Assembly: GCF_020881035.1 (NCBI RefSeq)
Contig: NZ_JAJITC010000001.1
Location: 62,001-126,000, forward strand
Direction of reading: 5' to 3'
DNA from: Paraburkholderia translucens
GTDB lineage: Bacteria; Pseudomonadota; Gammaproteobacteria; Burkholderiales; Burkholderiaceae
Length of the DNA stretch: 64,000 bases
Of this stretch, positions 1-10,634 are shown in pieces. Each line of letters opens with the position of its first letter. Within the stretch, counting starts at the first letter, position 1. The notes beneath the pieces are model-generated. The model was not told the DNA's origin, did not search any database, and saw only the letters and a program-made list of their open reading frames with translations. The translations under genes and the position numbers were made by a program.

Positions 1-1
1 C

Positions 2-646
2 GCGTCGCACGTGTTGACCGGCAACCTGAGCTACGAATGGACCGGCACCGCGCTCGAGGAAAAGCAGGCGGCCGGCCAGATCGGCTTGCTGCTGGGGCTG
101 TCGCTCGTGGTCGTGTTCCTGCTGCTCGCGGCGCTGTACGAGAGCTGGGCGATTCCGGTGGCGGTGCTGCTGATCATTCCGTTCGGCGTGATCGGCGCGG
201 TGGTGCTGACGATGCTGCGTGGACTGTCCGCGGACGTGTACTTCAACATCGGCCTCGTGACGATCATCGGCCTCGCGGCGAAAAACGCGATCCTGATCGT
301 CGAGTTCGCGATCAAGGAGGAGTCGGAAGGAAAAGACGCGCTGGCCGCGGCGAGGAGCGGCGCGCAGCAGCGCCTGCGCCCTATTCTGATGACCAGCGTC
401 ACGTTCGTGTTGGGCATGATGCCGCTCGTGCTCGCAACCGGCGCGGGCGCCGCGAGCCGGCGCGCGGTCGGCACCGGCGTGATGGGCAGCATGCTGACCG
501 CCACATTGTTCGGGATCTTCTTTACGCCGCTGTTCTACGTGGCCGCGCGGCGCTGGCTCAGCCGCAGGAAGCGCAGCGTCGATCTCGACGATGACGATTC
601 GACGGCTGCGCCAGGGGAATTGGGTGGAGGACAGCGCGATGCGTAA
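2..646 (+). CDS. RND multidrug efflux transporter, inner-membrane subunit (C-terminal part, cut by window edge)
   Basis: Proton-driven RND pump subunit that exports drugs or solvents through a tripartite complex. Only the last 214 residues are present, because the frame is open to the left edge; the GTG at 11 is internal. Visible are the family-typical stretch AALYESWAIPVAVLL, the TM segment around GLVTIIGLAAKNAILIVEFA, and the final TM helices ending in FFTPLFYV, followed by a charged cytoplasmic tail. This matches the C-terminal TM bundle of HAE-1 (AcrB/MexF-like) pumps. Its stop overlaps the start of the outer-membrane factor by 8 nt, so the two are one operon; the adaptor gene would lie upstream of the window. 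Substrate unknown. Confidence 0.93.
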   Translation, partial: ASHVLTGNLSYEWTGTALEEKQAAGQIGLLLGLSLVVVFLLLAALYESWAIPVAVLLIIPFGVIGAVVLTMLRGLSADVYFNIGLVTIIGLAAKNAILIVEFAIKEESEGKDALAAARSGAQQRLRPILMTSVTFVLGMMPLVLATGAGAASRRAVGTGVMGSMLTATLFGIFFTPLFYVAARRWLSRRKRSVDLDDDDSTAAPGELGGGQRDA

Positions 647-2120
647 GAGCCTGCTGTTGCCCCTCCTCTCGTGCTCGCTCGCTGCCTGCAATTTTGCGCC
701 GAAGTATCAGCAGCCCCCACTGCCGATCGCCGATCGCTTCGACATGGCGGAGACGGCCAATCCGGCCACCGCGCGTCTGGCAAAGCAGGTCGACTGGCAG
801 ACGTTCTTCGCCGATCCGAAACTGAAGGCGCTCATCGAGAGGGCGCTCGAACACAACCGCGATCTCGCCGCGTCGATCGCGCGTATCGAGCAGGCACGCG
901 CGTTTTATCGCATCCAGAACGCCGCGCGTTTGCCGCAGGTCAATGTGAACGGGAGCGCGACCCGCACGAAAACGCCGCTGGGTTCGATCGAACCCCAGTT
1001 CGAGAATACCGACGTCTCGGTCCAGTTCAACCAGTACAACGTGCAGGCCGCGGTGACGTCGTTCGAGCTCGACTTCTGGGGACGCGTGCGCAACGCCAGC
1101 GAAGCGGCGCGGCGCCGCTATCTCGCGAGCGTCGACGCACAGCATGCGTTCAGGTTGTCACTGATCGGCAATGTCGCGTCGAACTACTACGCGATCCGCT
1201 CGGGCGAGGAAGGCATCGAGCTCGCCCAACGGACGCTCGACAGCCGTCGCTACGCGCTCGAAGTCGCCAGGCTGCGGCTCGACGCGGGCGTCACCTCGAC
1301 CGTCGATTACGACCAGGCCGCCATTCTTGTCACGCAGGCGCAGACGCAACTCGCGGAGCTGCAAAGGACTACCGCGCAGCAACGCCATCTGCTCGAAGTG
1401 CTGATCGGCGGGCCGCTGACCGAGCCGCTGACCGAGCCGCTACCGCAAGCGCCGCCGATCGCCGACGCCGCGCAGTTCCGCGAGCTCGATGCAGGCTTGC
1501 CCTCCGCGTTGCTGATCGATCGGCCGGACATCCAGCAGGCCGAGCAGCAGCTGCGCGCGGCCGATGCCGACATCGGCGTGGCGCGCGCGGACTTCTTTCC
1601 GCGCATCGCGCTGACGGGCAGCTTCGGTTATGTGTCGCCGGAACTCGGCGATCTGTTCGAGCCGGCCAAGCAGGCGTGGACGTTCGGCGCGCTGGTGGGC
1701 ATGCCGATCTTCGATGCGGGTCAGCGCCGGGCGCAACTCGCCGCGACGCGCGCGCGGCGCGACGAACTGGTCGCCGATTATCAGCGCACCGTGCAGAACG
1801 CGTTTCGTGAGGTCTCCGATGCACTGGTCGCGCGGCAACGCTACAAGGAGCAGATCGCGGCCCAGGAACAGGCGGTGCAGGCGCAGCGGCAACTGGCCGA
1901 GACGGCCGAGCTGCGCTACGAAAACGGAATCTCGATCTATCTCGAGGTGGTGGATGCGCGACGCAATCAGTTTGCCGCCGAGCAGCAATTGATCCAGCTT
2001 CGGGCGACCGCGTTGCAAAACGGGGTGTCGCTTTACGTCGCGTTGGGGGGCGGCCCCGACGAACCGCAGGACGCTTCGCAAAGCACGTCGCAAGCGGAGC
2101 CGGGCCAGCCTTCCAACTGA
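639..2120 (+). CDS. NodT/OprM-type outer-membrane efflux lipoprotein
   Basis: Outer-membrane channel of the tripartite RND pump encoded immediately upstream. The 493-residue protein starts with a lipoprotein signal (basic MRK, hydrophobic LLLPLL, lipobox LAAC with Cys17) and carries two repeats of the OEP (TolC-like) family, rich in long helices such as ALEHNRDLAASIARIEQAR. An upstream in-frame ATG at 591 exists, but ATG 639 is preferred: it has GGAGG at 626-630 and directly precedes the lipoprotein signal. The 8-nt overlap with the pump gene indicates translational coupling. The Asp/Gln-rich C-terminus is poorly conserved in the family. High confidence in the family; the transported compound cannot be told from sequence. 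Confidence 0.95.
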   Translation: MRKSLLLPLLSCSLAACNFAPKYQQPPLPIADRFDMAETANPATARLAKQVDWQTFFADPKLKALIERALEHNRDLAASIARIEQARAFYRIQNAARLPQVNVNGSATRTKTPLGSIEPQFENTDVSVQFNQYNVQAAVTSFELDFWGRVRNASEAARRRYLASVDAQHAFRLSLIGNVASNYYAIRSGEEGIELAQRTLDSRRYALEVARLRLDAGVTSTVDYDQAAILVTQAQTQLAELQRTTAQQRHLLEVLIGGPLTEPLTEPLPQAPPIADAAQFRELDAGLPSALLIDRPDIQQAEQQLRAADADIGVARADFFPRIALTGSFGYVSPELGDLFEPAKQAWTFGALVGMPIFDAGQRRAQLAATRARRDELVADYQRTVQNAFREVSDALVARQRYKEQIAAQEQAVQAQRQLAETAELRYENGISIYLEVVDARRNQFAAEQQLIQLRATALQNGVSLYVALGGGPDEPQDASQSTSQAEPGQPSN

Positions 2121-2150
2121 GGCACGCGCGCTACATCAGCGCGCCGTGCC
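2121..2150. terminator. hairpin between convergent efflux and protease genes
   Basis: GGCACG-CGCGCT, a 5-nt loop, then AGCGCG-C-CGTGCC forms a 12-bp stem with one bulge directly after the efflux stop codon. There is no U-run, so it may be a poor intrinsic terminator or only an mRNA-stabilising structure. Confidence 0.4.
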
Positions 2151-2183
2151 GGCCGCCGGCATTGCACCGGCGGGCTCAACTCA

Positions 2184-3602
2184 TCAGCCAAGCGTCACGT
2201 TGACCGACGCTTGCGCACCATCGCGCACCACGGTGACGGACACGCTGTCGTCCGCCTGGGCGATCATGCGGCGCAGCTGCTCGACGCCGCGAACCACCTT
2301 GCCGTCGACGGCAACGATGATGTCGCCTGCCTGAATGCCGGCTTCGGCGGCCGGACCGGTGGCCTGCTGCACCACCACGCCGCCCGGCAACTGCGCTTCC
2401 TGCTGCTCGTCCTCGGTCAACGGACGCACGGCGACGCCGAGACGCGGTCGGTTTTGCTGCTGCGGCTGTTCCTGCTGCTGTTCACGCGGTTCAGCCGAGG
2501 CCAAATCCGACGCTTGCTGGCCGCCCACCGTCACCGTCAGCTTGCGCTCGCCGCCGTTACGCCACACGCTGATCGTCGCTTCACTGCCCGGCGAGAGCTG
2601 CGCGACCTGCCCGACCAGTTCGGCCGTATTGTTGATGTGCTTACCGTTCACGCCGACGATCACGTCACCCTGGCGCAGACCGGCCGCTTGCGCGGGGCCG
2701 CTCGGATCGACCGAGCCGACCAGTGCGCCGCCCGTCGAATCGAGGCCGAGCGCCTTCGCCTTGTCGGCGCTGAGCGGCTGCACGCCCACGCCGATGCGGC
2801 CTCGGCTCACGTGGCCCGTGCGCACGAGCTGATCTTTCACATGCATCGCCGCGTCGATCGGAATCGCGAACGACAGGCCCTGGAAGCCGCCGGTGCGCGA
2901 GTAGATCATCGAGTTGATGCCGATCACTTCGCCGTTCAGGTTGAACAGCGGACCACCCGAGTTGCCCGGGTTGACCGGCACGTCGGTCTGGATGAACGGG
3001 ATCGGGCTGTCGTCGGACATCGAGCGCGATTTCGCGCTGATGATGCCCGAGGTCACCGTGCTGTCGAAGCCGTACGGCGAACCGATCGCCACGACCCATT
3101 CGCCGACCTTGCTGTTGTCCGGATTGCCGATCTTCACGGTCGGCAGATTCGTCGCGTCGATCTTCACGACGGCCACGTCGCTGGCCTTGTCCTTGCCGAT
3201 CACGCGGGCGCGGAATTCGCGGCCGTCGGTGAGCTTCACACTCACGCTGGTCGCGCCGTCGACGACGTGATTGTTGGTCAGGATGTAACCGTCCTGGCTG
3301 ATGATGAAGCCCGAGCCGAGTGCTTCGCCGCCGCTCTTGCGCTGACCGTTTTCATCGATGGAGGCGGCTTCTTTCACGCCGATATGCACGACCGCCGGGC
3401 CATAGCGCGACACGATGCCGGAGAAGTCCGGCGCCGACGAGCGCGAGCCGGCGATATCCGCCGTCGCGCGCAGTGCCGACGCCGGGCCCTGCGCGTCGTT
3501 CACGGACGCATCGGCATTGCGATGGCTGAGCGCGTACGCACCACCGATTGCGAGTGCAACGCAGATCGCAGCGCTACCGCGCCAATAGTTTTTCGTGGTC
3601 AT
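2184..3602 (-). CDS. degQ: Do/DegQ-type periplasmic serine endoprotease with two PDZ domains
   Basis: Envelope quality-control protease that degrades misfolded periplasmic proteins. The 472-residue protein has an N-terminal signal or anchor helix (residues 8-25), a trypsin-like domain with the triad His112 (TNNHVVDG), Asp142 (SDVAVV) and Ser215 (GNSGGPL), then PDZ1 (about 268-360) and PDZ2 (about 387-472). A Gln-rich linker (375-384) joins the PDZ domains. The size is normal for DegQ/MucD. The ATG at 3602 directly precedes the signal sequence. It is transcribed toward the efflux genes and away from the dihydroxyacetophenone-like cluster. The symbol degQ is a family-level choice; mucD or degP would be equally defensible. 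Confidence 0.93.
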   Translation of the reverse strand: MTTKNYWRGSAAICVALAIGGAYALSHRNADASVNDAQGPASALRATADIAGSRSSAPDFSGIVSRYGPAVVHIGVKEAASIDENGQRKSGGEALGSGFIISQDGYILTNNHVVDGATSVSVKLTDGREFRARVIGKDKASDVAVVKIDATNLPTVKIGNPDNSKVGEWVVAIGSPYGFDSTVTSGIISAKSRSMSDDSPIPFIQTDVPVNPGNSGGPLFNLNGEVIGINSMIYSRTGGFQGLSFAIPIDAAMHVKDQLVRTGHVSRGRIGVGVQPLSADKAKALGLDSTGGALVGSVDPSGPAQAAGLRQGDVIVGVNGKHINNTAELVGQVAQLSPGSEATISVWRNGGERKLTVTVGGQQASDLASAEPREQQQEQPQQQNRPRLGVAVRPLTEDEQQEAQLPGGVVVQQATGPAAEAGIQAGDIIVAVDGKVVRGVEQLRRMIAQADDSVSVTVVRDGAQASVNVTLG

Positions 3603-3810
3603 AGTCCTATGGTGTTGCCGATGGTTACGTGATGGGTGCGTAATGTAGTGGCCTCCACTTAAAGCAGGCTTAAAGATGGTGTTCGATCAGGACAAGCGCG
3701 CGAGCCTTGATTGACGGGCTATCCGCGTGTCGGGCGCGGACGCGGCGACCGGTGCACGCGCATCTTTCGCGCGATCTGCGGATGAGTCGCGACCCGTAAT
3801 TTCCCCAGGA

Positions 3811-3839
3811 TTGACCTCACCGAACCCGGTTCCGATAAT
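3811..3839 (+). promoter_or_regulatory. sigma70 promoter of the cupin-MFS-SDR operon
   Basis: TTGACC (3811-3816), a 17-nt spacer, then GATAAT (3834-3839). Both hexamers are one mismatch from consensus with optimal spacing. Transcription would start near 3846, about 68 nt before the cupin start codon. This is one of the best-matching promoters in the window. Confidence 0.6.
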
Positions 3840-3848
3840 AACCATATG

Positions 3849-3874
3849 GTGGACTCAAAATCCACAATGTGGAC
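3849..3874. promoter_or_regulatory. candidate operator for the linked IclR-family regulator
   Basis: GTGGA-N7-TCCAC (3849-3865) is a perfect 5-bp inverted repeat, and a third GTGGA half-site follows at 3869-3873. It overlaps or lies just after the predicted transcription start, a position suited to repression. TGGA/TCCA spacing of this sort resembles sites of some IclR-family repressors (for example AllR). The link to the IclR gene at 6636 is inference. Confidence 0.45.
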
Positions 3875-3913
3875 ATTCGGTTTTTTTCAGCACAATTATG
3901 CGAGGAATTTCCC

Positions 3914-4435
3914 ATGCCCGCGGCCGATCAACCCGACCTGACGCCGTACCAGTTGCCGTTCCCCAAGGAAGCGCAAAAGGAAATCGTGGTGCCCTGCGCG
4001 ATTCCGGCCGACGAGCGCCTGTGGGTTCCACAGGCCGAAAACGTGTCGTTCCGCCCGCTATGCCTGAATGTGTCGCAGGGATACTGGATGAATCTGCTGC
4101 GCGTGCGCCGCTCGGGCGTGCTGAGCCGGCACCGTCATCCGCAAGGCGTGCATGGCATGGTGCTCAAGGGCCGCTGGCGCTATCTCGAGCATGACTGGGT
4201 CGCAACCGAAGGCAGCTACGTCTACGAACCGCCCGGCGAAACGCATACGTTGTACGTGCCCGAAGACGTCGAGGAAATGATCACGTACTTTCAGGTCAAC
4301 GGCGTGATGTTCTATTGCGATCCCTACGGCAACTACACCGGCTACGAAGATGTCTTCACGAAGATCGACATGTGCCGCAAGCACTACGTGGCGGTCGGCC
4401 TGGGCGAAGACTACGTCGAGCAGTTCATCCGGTAA
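3914..4435 (+). CDS. 2,4'-dihydroxyacetophenone dioxygenase-like cupin (ChrR-type)
   Basis: A 173-residue single-domain cupin. The metal-site motif RHRHPQGVHG supplies His73, His75 and His80, and the second cupin motif PPGETHTLYVP supplies His111. Overall the sequence resembles the 2,4'-dihydroxyacetophenone dioxygenase family, iron cupins that cleave the side-chain C-C bond of hydroxylated aryl ketones. ATG 3914 is chosen because GAGGA lies 8-12 nt upstream; an in-frame ATG at 3869 falls inside the operator. It is the first gene of an apparent operon with an MFS transporter and an SDR dehydrogenase, which suggests catabolism of an aromatic or other acid. The family match is from memory and the actual substrate is unknown. 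Confidence 0.75.
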   Translation: MPAADQPDLTPYQLPFPKEAQKEIVVPCAIPADERLWVPQAENVSFRPLCLNVSQGYWMNLLRVRRSGVLSRHRHPQGVHGMVLKGRWRYLEHDWVATEGSYVYEPPGETHTLYVPEDVEEMITYFQVNGVMFYCDPYGNYTGYEDVFTKIDMCRKHYVAVGLGEDYVEQFIR

Positions 4436-4541
4436 AAGGCCGCAACCGGCCCCGCAAAACAACAGCGGCAACACCGCAATACCGAGAGGCACGGCAGCAC
4501 CATTCCCACACCAGCAGGACACATTGCGCAGGAGACAAAAC

Positions 4542-5843
4542 ATGCTTCAGAAGTCGCAGCGTCTGAAACGTATCCAGGTGGTCGCCGTCGTCTTCCTGAC
4601 GGTCGCGGGCATCGTCAACTATCTCGACCGCAGCACGTTGTCGATCGCGAATCATCTCGTCAGCGAGGAATTGCATCTATCGGCTTCGCAGATGGGGCTT
4701 CTGCTGTCCGCTTTCTCCCTGTCGTACGCGTTCGCGCAGTTGCCGGTCGGCGCGCTGCTCGACCGCTTCGGTTCGCGCGTGATGCTCGGGTTCGGCATGC
4801 TCGTATGGTCGATCGCGCAAGTTGCGGGCGGCTTCATCCAGACGCTCAATCAGTTTCTGAGCGCGCGCGTCGTGCTCGGCATCGCCGAGGCGCCGCTGTT
4901 TCCGGCCGGCGCAAAGGTCGTCAGCGAATGGTTCGCGGTACGCGAGCGCGGCACGCCGATCGGCACGTTCATCTCGTCATCGACCATCGCGCCGATGATC
5001 GCGCCGCCGCTGCTCACGGTGCTGATGCTTTCCTTCGGCTGGCGCACGATGTTCGTGATCATGGGCGTGATCGGCATCGCCGTCGCGCTCGCCTGGTACG
5101 TCGTTTACCGCAATCGCAGCGAAATCGCGCTGAGCGCGGAAGAAACCGCGCATCTGAACGAAGGCGCGACCACCCAGGAAAACCCGCCGGGCTTGAGCTT
5201 GTCCGAATGGGGCGCGCTGTTCAAGCTGCGTAACACGTGGGGCATGATTTTCGGCTTCATGGGCGTGATCTACATGGTGTGGCTCTATCTGACCTGGCTG
5301 CCCGGCTACCTGGAGCGCGAGCGTCATCTGAGCATCGCGCATACCGGCTGGGTCGTCGCGATTCCGTATGTGTTCGGTACGATCGGCATGGCGAGCAGCG
5401 GCCTGATCGCCGACTATCTGTTCAAGCGCGGCATGGCGCCGATCCGCAGCCGCAAGTGGCCGCTGTGTGTCGGCCTCGTCGGTGCGGCCGCGTTCACGGT
5501 GCCGGCCGCCTATACGCCGAGCACGACGCTCGCGATCGTCTATGTGTCGCTCGCGATGCTGTTCGTGAACCTCTCCAGCGGCAGTGCGTGGGCGCTCGTC
5601 AGCGTCGCCGCGCCTCGGCACCTGGTGGCGTCGCTCGGCAGCATGCAGAACTTCGGCGGCTATCTGGGCGGCTCGTTCGCGCCGGTCATCACCGGCATCG
5701 TGGTCGATCAGACGCATTCGTTCGTCGACGCGCTCCTGATCAGCGCCGCCGTCGCGTTCGCGGCGGCGCTCGTCTATCTGTTCGTCGTCAAGGAAGTGGC
5801 GCCCGCGCCGCTCGCGAGTTCGGTCGAGCCTCAACCCACCTGA
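4542..5843 (+). CDS. MFS transporter, anion:cation symporter family
   Basis: A 433-residue, 12-TM major-facilitator permease. The N-terminal segment VNYLDRSTLSIA is the hallmark of the ACS subfamily (phthalate, glucarate and hexuronate permeases), and the MFS loop motif appears as GALLDRFGSRV. The start ATG 4542 has GCAGGAGA just upstream; the frame is open further upstream, but that part is non-coding in character. It lies about 100 nt after the cupin gene and 13 nt before the SDR gene. By context it probably imports the carboxylic-acid substrate of the pathway. Inner membrane. Substrate not determinable from sequence. Confidence 0.9.
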   Translation: MLQKSQRLKRIQVVAVVFLTVAGIVNYLDRSTLSIANHLVSEELHLSASQMGLLLSAFSLSYAFAQLPVGALLDRFGSRVMLGFGMLVWSIAQVAGGFIQTLNQFLSARVVLGIAEAPLFPAGAKVVSEWFAVRERGTPIGTFISSSTIAPMIAPPLLTVLMLSFGWRTMFVIMGVIGIAVALAWYVVYRNRSEIALSAEETAHLNEGATTQENPPGLSLSEWGALFKLRNTWGMIFGFMGVIYMVWLYLTWLPGYLERERHLSIAHTGWVVAIPYVFGTIGMASSGLIADYLFKRGMAPIRSRKWPLCVGLVGAAAFTVPAAYTPSTTLAIVYVSLAMLFVNLSSGSAWALVSVAAPRHLVASLGSMQNFGGYLGGSFAPVITGIVVDQTHSFVDALLISAAVAFAAALVYLFVVKEVAPAPLASSVEPQPT

Positions 5844-5856
5844 TGCGGTTTCCCCC

Positions 5857-6585
5857 ATGACATTCCAGAACCAGCTACTCGAAGGCAAGGCCGCGCTCGT
5901 GACCGGCGGCTGGTCCGGGATCGGCGCGGCGATCGCCAACGCGCTCGCGCAACTCGGCGCGCACACGGTGGCGGCTGGCCTGCCGCTGCCCGAGGGCGCG
6001 CCTGATACGCTGAATCGCGAGATCCCGCGCGTCGTGCTCGATGTGCGTTCGGGCGACGCTGTCACCGCCGCGGTGAGCGCGTTCGAGCGTCTCGACATCG
6101 TGGTCAACTGCGCGGGCGTGATCAGCCGCGCCGAAGAGCACCGGCTCGACGTGTTCGAACGCGTGATGGATATCAACCTGAACGGCACGATGCGCGTGTG
6201 TGCGGCCGCGCGTTCCTTGCTGAAGGCGTCAGCGGGCTGCATCGTTAATACGGCGTCGATGCTGAGTTTTTTCGGCGGTGGTCTGGTGCCGGCGTATAGC
6301 GCGAGCAAGGGCGCGGTCGCGCAGTTGACGAAGTCGCTCGCGCTCGCGTACGCGGCCGACGGTGTTCGTGTCAATGCGATCGCCCCGGGCTGGATCGCGA
6401 CGCCGCTCACGCAGGCGTTGCAGGATGACGATGACCGCTCGCAGGCGATTCTGAAGCGCACGCCCCTGCGCCGCTGGGGTACGCCCGAGGAAGTCGCGCA
6501 AGTCGCGGTGTTTCTGTGCACGCCGGCGGCATCGTTCATGACGGGCGCGATCGTGCCGGTCGACGGCGGGTATCTCGTCGCGTGA
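5857..6585 (+). CDS. SDR-family NAD(P)-dependent oxidoreductase
   Basis: A 242-residue classical short-chain dehydrogenase. It has the cofactor motif TGGWSGIG (residues 17-24), NCAG, catalytic Ser in the NTASM region, YSASKG with the catalytic Tyr and Lys, and the C-terminal GAIVPVDGGY typical of FabG-like enzymes. The glycine-rich motif carries Trp in place of the usual small residue (TGGWSGIG rather than TGGxxGIG with a small residue); this occurs in some sugar or alcohol dehydrogenases. Third gene of the cupin-MFS-SDR unit, probably oxidising an alcohol intermediate of the same compound. Cytoplasmic. Exact substrate unknown. Confidence 0.9.
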   Translation: MTFQNQLLEGKAALVTGGWSGIGAAIANALAQLGAHTVAAGLPLPEGAPDTLNREIPRVVLDVRSGDAVTAAVSAFERLDIVVNCAGVISRAEEHRLDVFERVMDINLNGTMRVCAAARSLLKASAGCIVNTASMLSFFGGGLVPAYSASKGAVAQLTKSLALAYAADGVRVNAIAPGWIATPLTQALQDDDDRSQAILKRTPLRRWGTPEEVAQVAVFLCTPAASFMTGAIVPVDGGYLVA

Positions 6586-6635
6586 TCGAGCCGCGTGAAG
6601 GCATAATTGCGTACCCCCTCCGCTGCCTCCATGTG

Positions 6636-8682
<2,047 letters not shown>

Positions 8683-8704
8683 CGCGCGTGCCGAACACTG
8701 AGCG

Positions 8705-9223
8705 ATGACGCCCCTGCCCGCCTACGAGCCGCCTCTCGATGAAACCGAGTTGCTGTTGAAATGGATCCGCCGCGCGCGCGAATCGCAGATGAGCCATTAC
8801 GACATGGCGGACCTGCTGTCGGCGCGCGAGCGCGGCATGGGCTGGCTCGTGACCGCGCTGAGCGCGTTCGTCGGCACGGCGGTGTTCGCGTCGCTGAGCG
8901 CGGCACCGATATCGACCGAGATGCGGATTTTCGTTGGACTCGTCAGCGTGGCGGCGGCGCTATCGGCCGCGCTGCAGACGTTCCTGCGCTATGCCGAGCG
9001 TGCCGAGAAGCATCGCGCGGCCGGTGCGCGCTATGGCGCGGTGCGCCGGCGGCTCGAAGCGGTGTTTGCCGGCGACGCCGATGCGCGCGAAGCGCACTAC
9101 CTCACCTCGATCCGCATCGAGCTCGACCGGCTCGCCGAAGACTCTCCGAACGTGCCGCCGCATATCTTCTATCGCACGCAGCGCAACCTGCGGGTCGACA
9201 GGCCACGCCGGCGGGATACGTAA
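8705..9223 (+). CDS. SLATT-domain-like two-TM membrane protein
   Basis: A 172-residue protein with an N-terminal helix ending in HYDMADLLSARER, two adjacent TM segments (about residues 44-65 and 72-93), then a long C-terminal helical region with YAERAEKHRAAGARYGAVRRRLE and a conserved-looking RIELDRLAEDSPNVPPHIF. This layout is that of the SLATT families, two-TM proteins proposed as membrane effectors alongside nucleotide-signal sensors in bacterial conflict systems. Here the partner is an MreB homologue 22 nt upstream, and no SMODS nucleotidyltransferase or SLOG gene is in view. Assigned from recalled family features; function unknown. Confidence 0.7.
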   Translation: MTPLPAYEPPLDETELLLKWIRRARESQMSHYDMADLLSARERGMGWLVTALSAFVGTAVFASLSAAPISTEMRIFVGLVSVAAALSAALQTFLRYAERAEKHRAAGARYGAVRRRLEAVFAGDADAREAHYLTSIRIELDRLAEDSPNVPPHIFYRTQRNLRVDRPRRRDT

Positions 9224-9239
9224 ACGAGCGGGCTGCCGA

Positions 9240-9935
9240 TCACAAATCGTCCGTGCTGATCCCCAACTCTGTTGCCATGCGCCGCACGACGGCCTGCAGC
9301 CGCGTGAGTTCGTCGGCGAGACGCTTCTGCTCCGCTTTCAGCGCCTCGTATGCGGACGGCGGCACGCTGTCGTCGGAGGCGGCCGCGGACTGGGCCGTCT
9401 CGTTGATGCTGACCTCGCCGCACAGCAGATGCATCCAGCGAGGCTCGCGCTCGCCCGCCATGCGCGGCAGCCGGATGACGCGTGGCGGCTCGCTCGCGGC
9501 AAGCTCATCGAGAAACGCCTCGACCGACGAAATATCGGCGAATCCATGCAGGCGCGCGCTGTTCAGGCGCAATTCGGCGGCCGTTTGCGGGCCGCGCAAC
9601 AGCAGCGTGGTCAACAGTGCGATCGACTGGGCCGGCAGGCCGAGCACGCGATTCATGTTGTGCTCGAAGCGCGGCACCCGGCTGCTGCTGCCTTCGAACA
9701 CGAGGCTCAGGCGTTTCAATCCGTCGATCGCGGTCAGCACCTCGGCCTCGCTCGCGTTCATCACCGGCGAGCGGCCGGTCTTCTGATTGCAGCCGAGCGT
9801 CAGCGCGTTCAGCGACAACGGATAACTATCAGGCACGGTGTGCTGTTTCTCGACGAGCACGCCGAGAACACGTCCTTCGAGCACGGTCAGCGCGCGCAGC
9901 GAGGGTCGGGAAGGAGCGTCAGGAGTCGTATTCAT
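9240..9935 (-). CDS. YceH family protein (UPF0502/DUF480)
   Basis: A 231-residue protein with two winged-helix-like halves typical of YceH. The N-terminal motif RVLGVLVEKQHTVPDSYPLSLNAL fits the family LGxLLEKExTTPxxYPLxLN pattern, and the second domain carries LLLRGPQTAAELR. A C-terminal helix (about 195-225) looks like a short coiled coil. Cytoplasmic, of unknown biochemical function, sometimes annotated as a possible DNA-binding protein. It converges with the SLATT-like gene (16-nt gap) and has its own upstream region at 9936-10006. Confidence 0.88.
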   Translation of the reverse strand: MNTTPDAPSRPSLRALTVLEGRVLGVLVEKQHTVPDSYPLSLNALTLGCNQKTGRSPVMNASEAEVLTAIDGLKRLSLVFEGSSSRVPRFEHNMNRVLGLPAQSIALLTTLLLRGPQTAAELRLNSARLHGFADISSVEAFLDELAASEPPRVIRLPRMAGEREPRWMHLLCGEVSINETAQSAAASDDSVPPSAYEALKAEQKRLADELTRLQAVVRRMATELGISTDDL

Positions 9936-10129
9936 GGGGCGGCCAGGTCTCGTGGAGAATGCGCGCGCCGTTCGCAGGAGAAGGCGCGTTCTGTCAGGTG
10001 GGCATTATGACAAACGTGGCAAGTTCTGCGCGGGGGGAATCCGCCCTCTCCCGGCTAGCGTTCACGCGGCCAAAATCCGCCGCATCTGGTAGTGTGAACG
10101 GATCAGCATTGCGTTTGCTGGGGGAACCC

Positions 10130-10360
10130 GTGGCATCCAGCCGCCTGACCGACACGCAGATCGCAGCCGAAGCGGCGCGCCGCCTTGCGTGGGACGCGGC
10201 CGTTCCGCCGGGCGCCGTGCGTGTGAAAGTCGCGCGGGGGCGCATCACGCTGTCGGGCGAGCTTCGGAGCGAAGCACAGCGCGCCGCGATGCTCGAAGAC
10301 GTGACGCGGCTGTTCGGCGTGACCGGCGTCGCGGACCGCACTGTCGTGAGGATGGGCTGA
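10130..10360 (+). CDS. small BON-domain protein
   Basis: Encodes 76 residues from GTG 10130, nearly all one BON domain (LTDTQIAAEAARRLAWD through GVTGVADRTVV), with the typical pattern of helix, VKVxxGxITLSGEL, helix and GVxxVxD. BON domains bind membranes or hydrophobic ligands and occur in osmotic-shock proteins. GTG 10130 has GGGGGAA just upstream; the alternative ATG 10007 would add 41 residues of low-complexity sequence and has only a weak AGGTGGG. No signal peptide is seen with either start, so it would be cytoplasmic. Co-transcription with neighbours is not evident. Confidence 0.6.
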   Translation: MASSRLTDTQIAAEAARRLAWDAAVPPGAVRVKVARGRITLSGELRSEAQRAAMLEDVTRLFGVTGVADRTVVRMG

Positions 10361-10445
10361 CGCGGTTCAGCCCAAGCCTGCCTGCTGCAGCAGCACCGGT
10401 GCGGAATTTCCCTTTCGTGTTCCTTGTCCCGGATCAATGGCCGCC

Positions 10446-10574
10446 ATGTCGACATCGCCCCGTGCGCTCAAAGTGCTCAAGACTTTGGTCCTGACGTTCG
10501 TATTCCTTTGCCTGGGCATCGCCGTGCCAGTCGGCGTATTCGGGCTGCTCGTGAAGCTGTTCGGCCACGGTTAG
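10446..10574 (+). CDS. 42-residue single-TM peptide
   Basis: A short frame of 42 residues. A basic N-terminus (SPRALKVLK) is followed by one strongly hydrophobic helix (TLVLTFVFLCLGIAVPVGVFGLLV) and ends KLFGHG. A second in-frame ATG three codons earlier (10437) is possible. No strong ribosome-binding site is seen. The clean membrane-helix composition and the position in an otherwise empty gap argue for a real gene; small proteins of this shape occur in Burkholderiaceae. Inner membrane if expressed. Function unknown. Confidence 0.5.
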   Translation: MSTSPRALKVLKTLVLTFVFLCLGIAVPVGVFGLLVKLFGHG

Positions 10575-10634
10575 CGCAGCGGCGTGGCTGCCCGTGTGCC
10601 GATGCTCGCGCCGCGCGATGTGTATGCCCGCGAG

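Larger units (their letters stand above)
3603..3913. other. divergent intergenic region (311 nt)
   Basis: Non-coding region between the leftward protease gene and the rightward cupin gene. It contains the promoter at 3811-3839 and the inverted repeats at 3849-3874, described separately. On the protease side, a repeated TTTAAG motif (minus strand, about 3658-3675) lies near its start, but I cannot assign a sigma factor to it. No small gene is visible. Confidence 0.6.

Noticed and set aside
8761..10010. Long plus-strand frames spanning the end of the SLATT-like gene and the yceH region
   Set aside because: Low-complexity Arg/Ala-rich translations; the opposite strand holds an intact YceH protein and the start of the frames lies within the SLATT-like gene.
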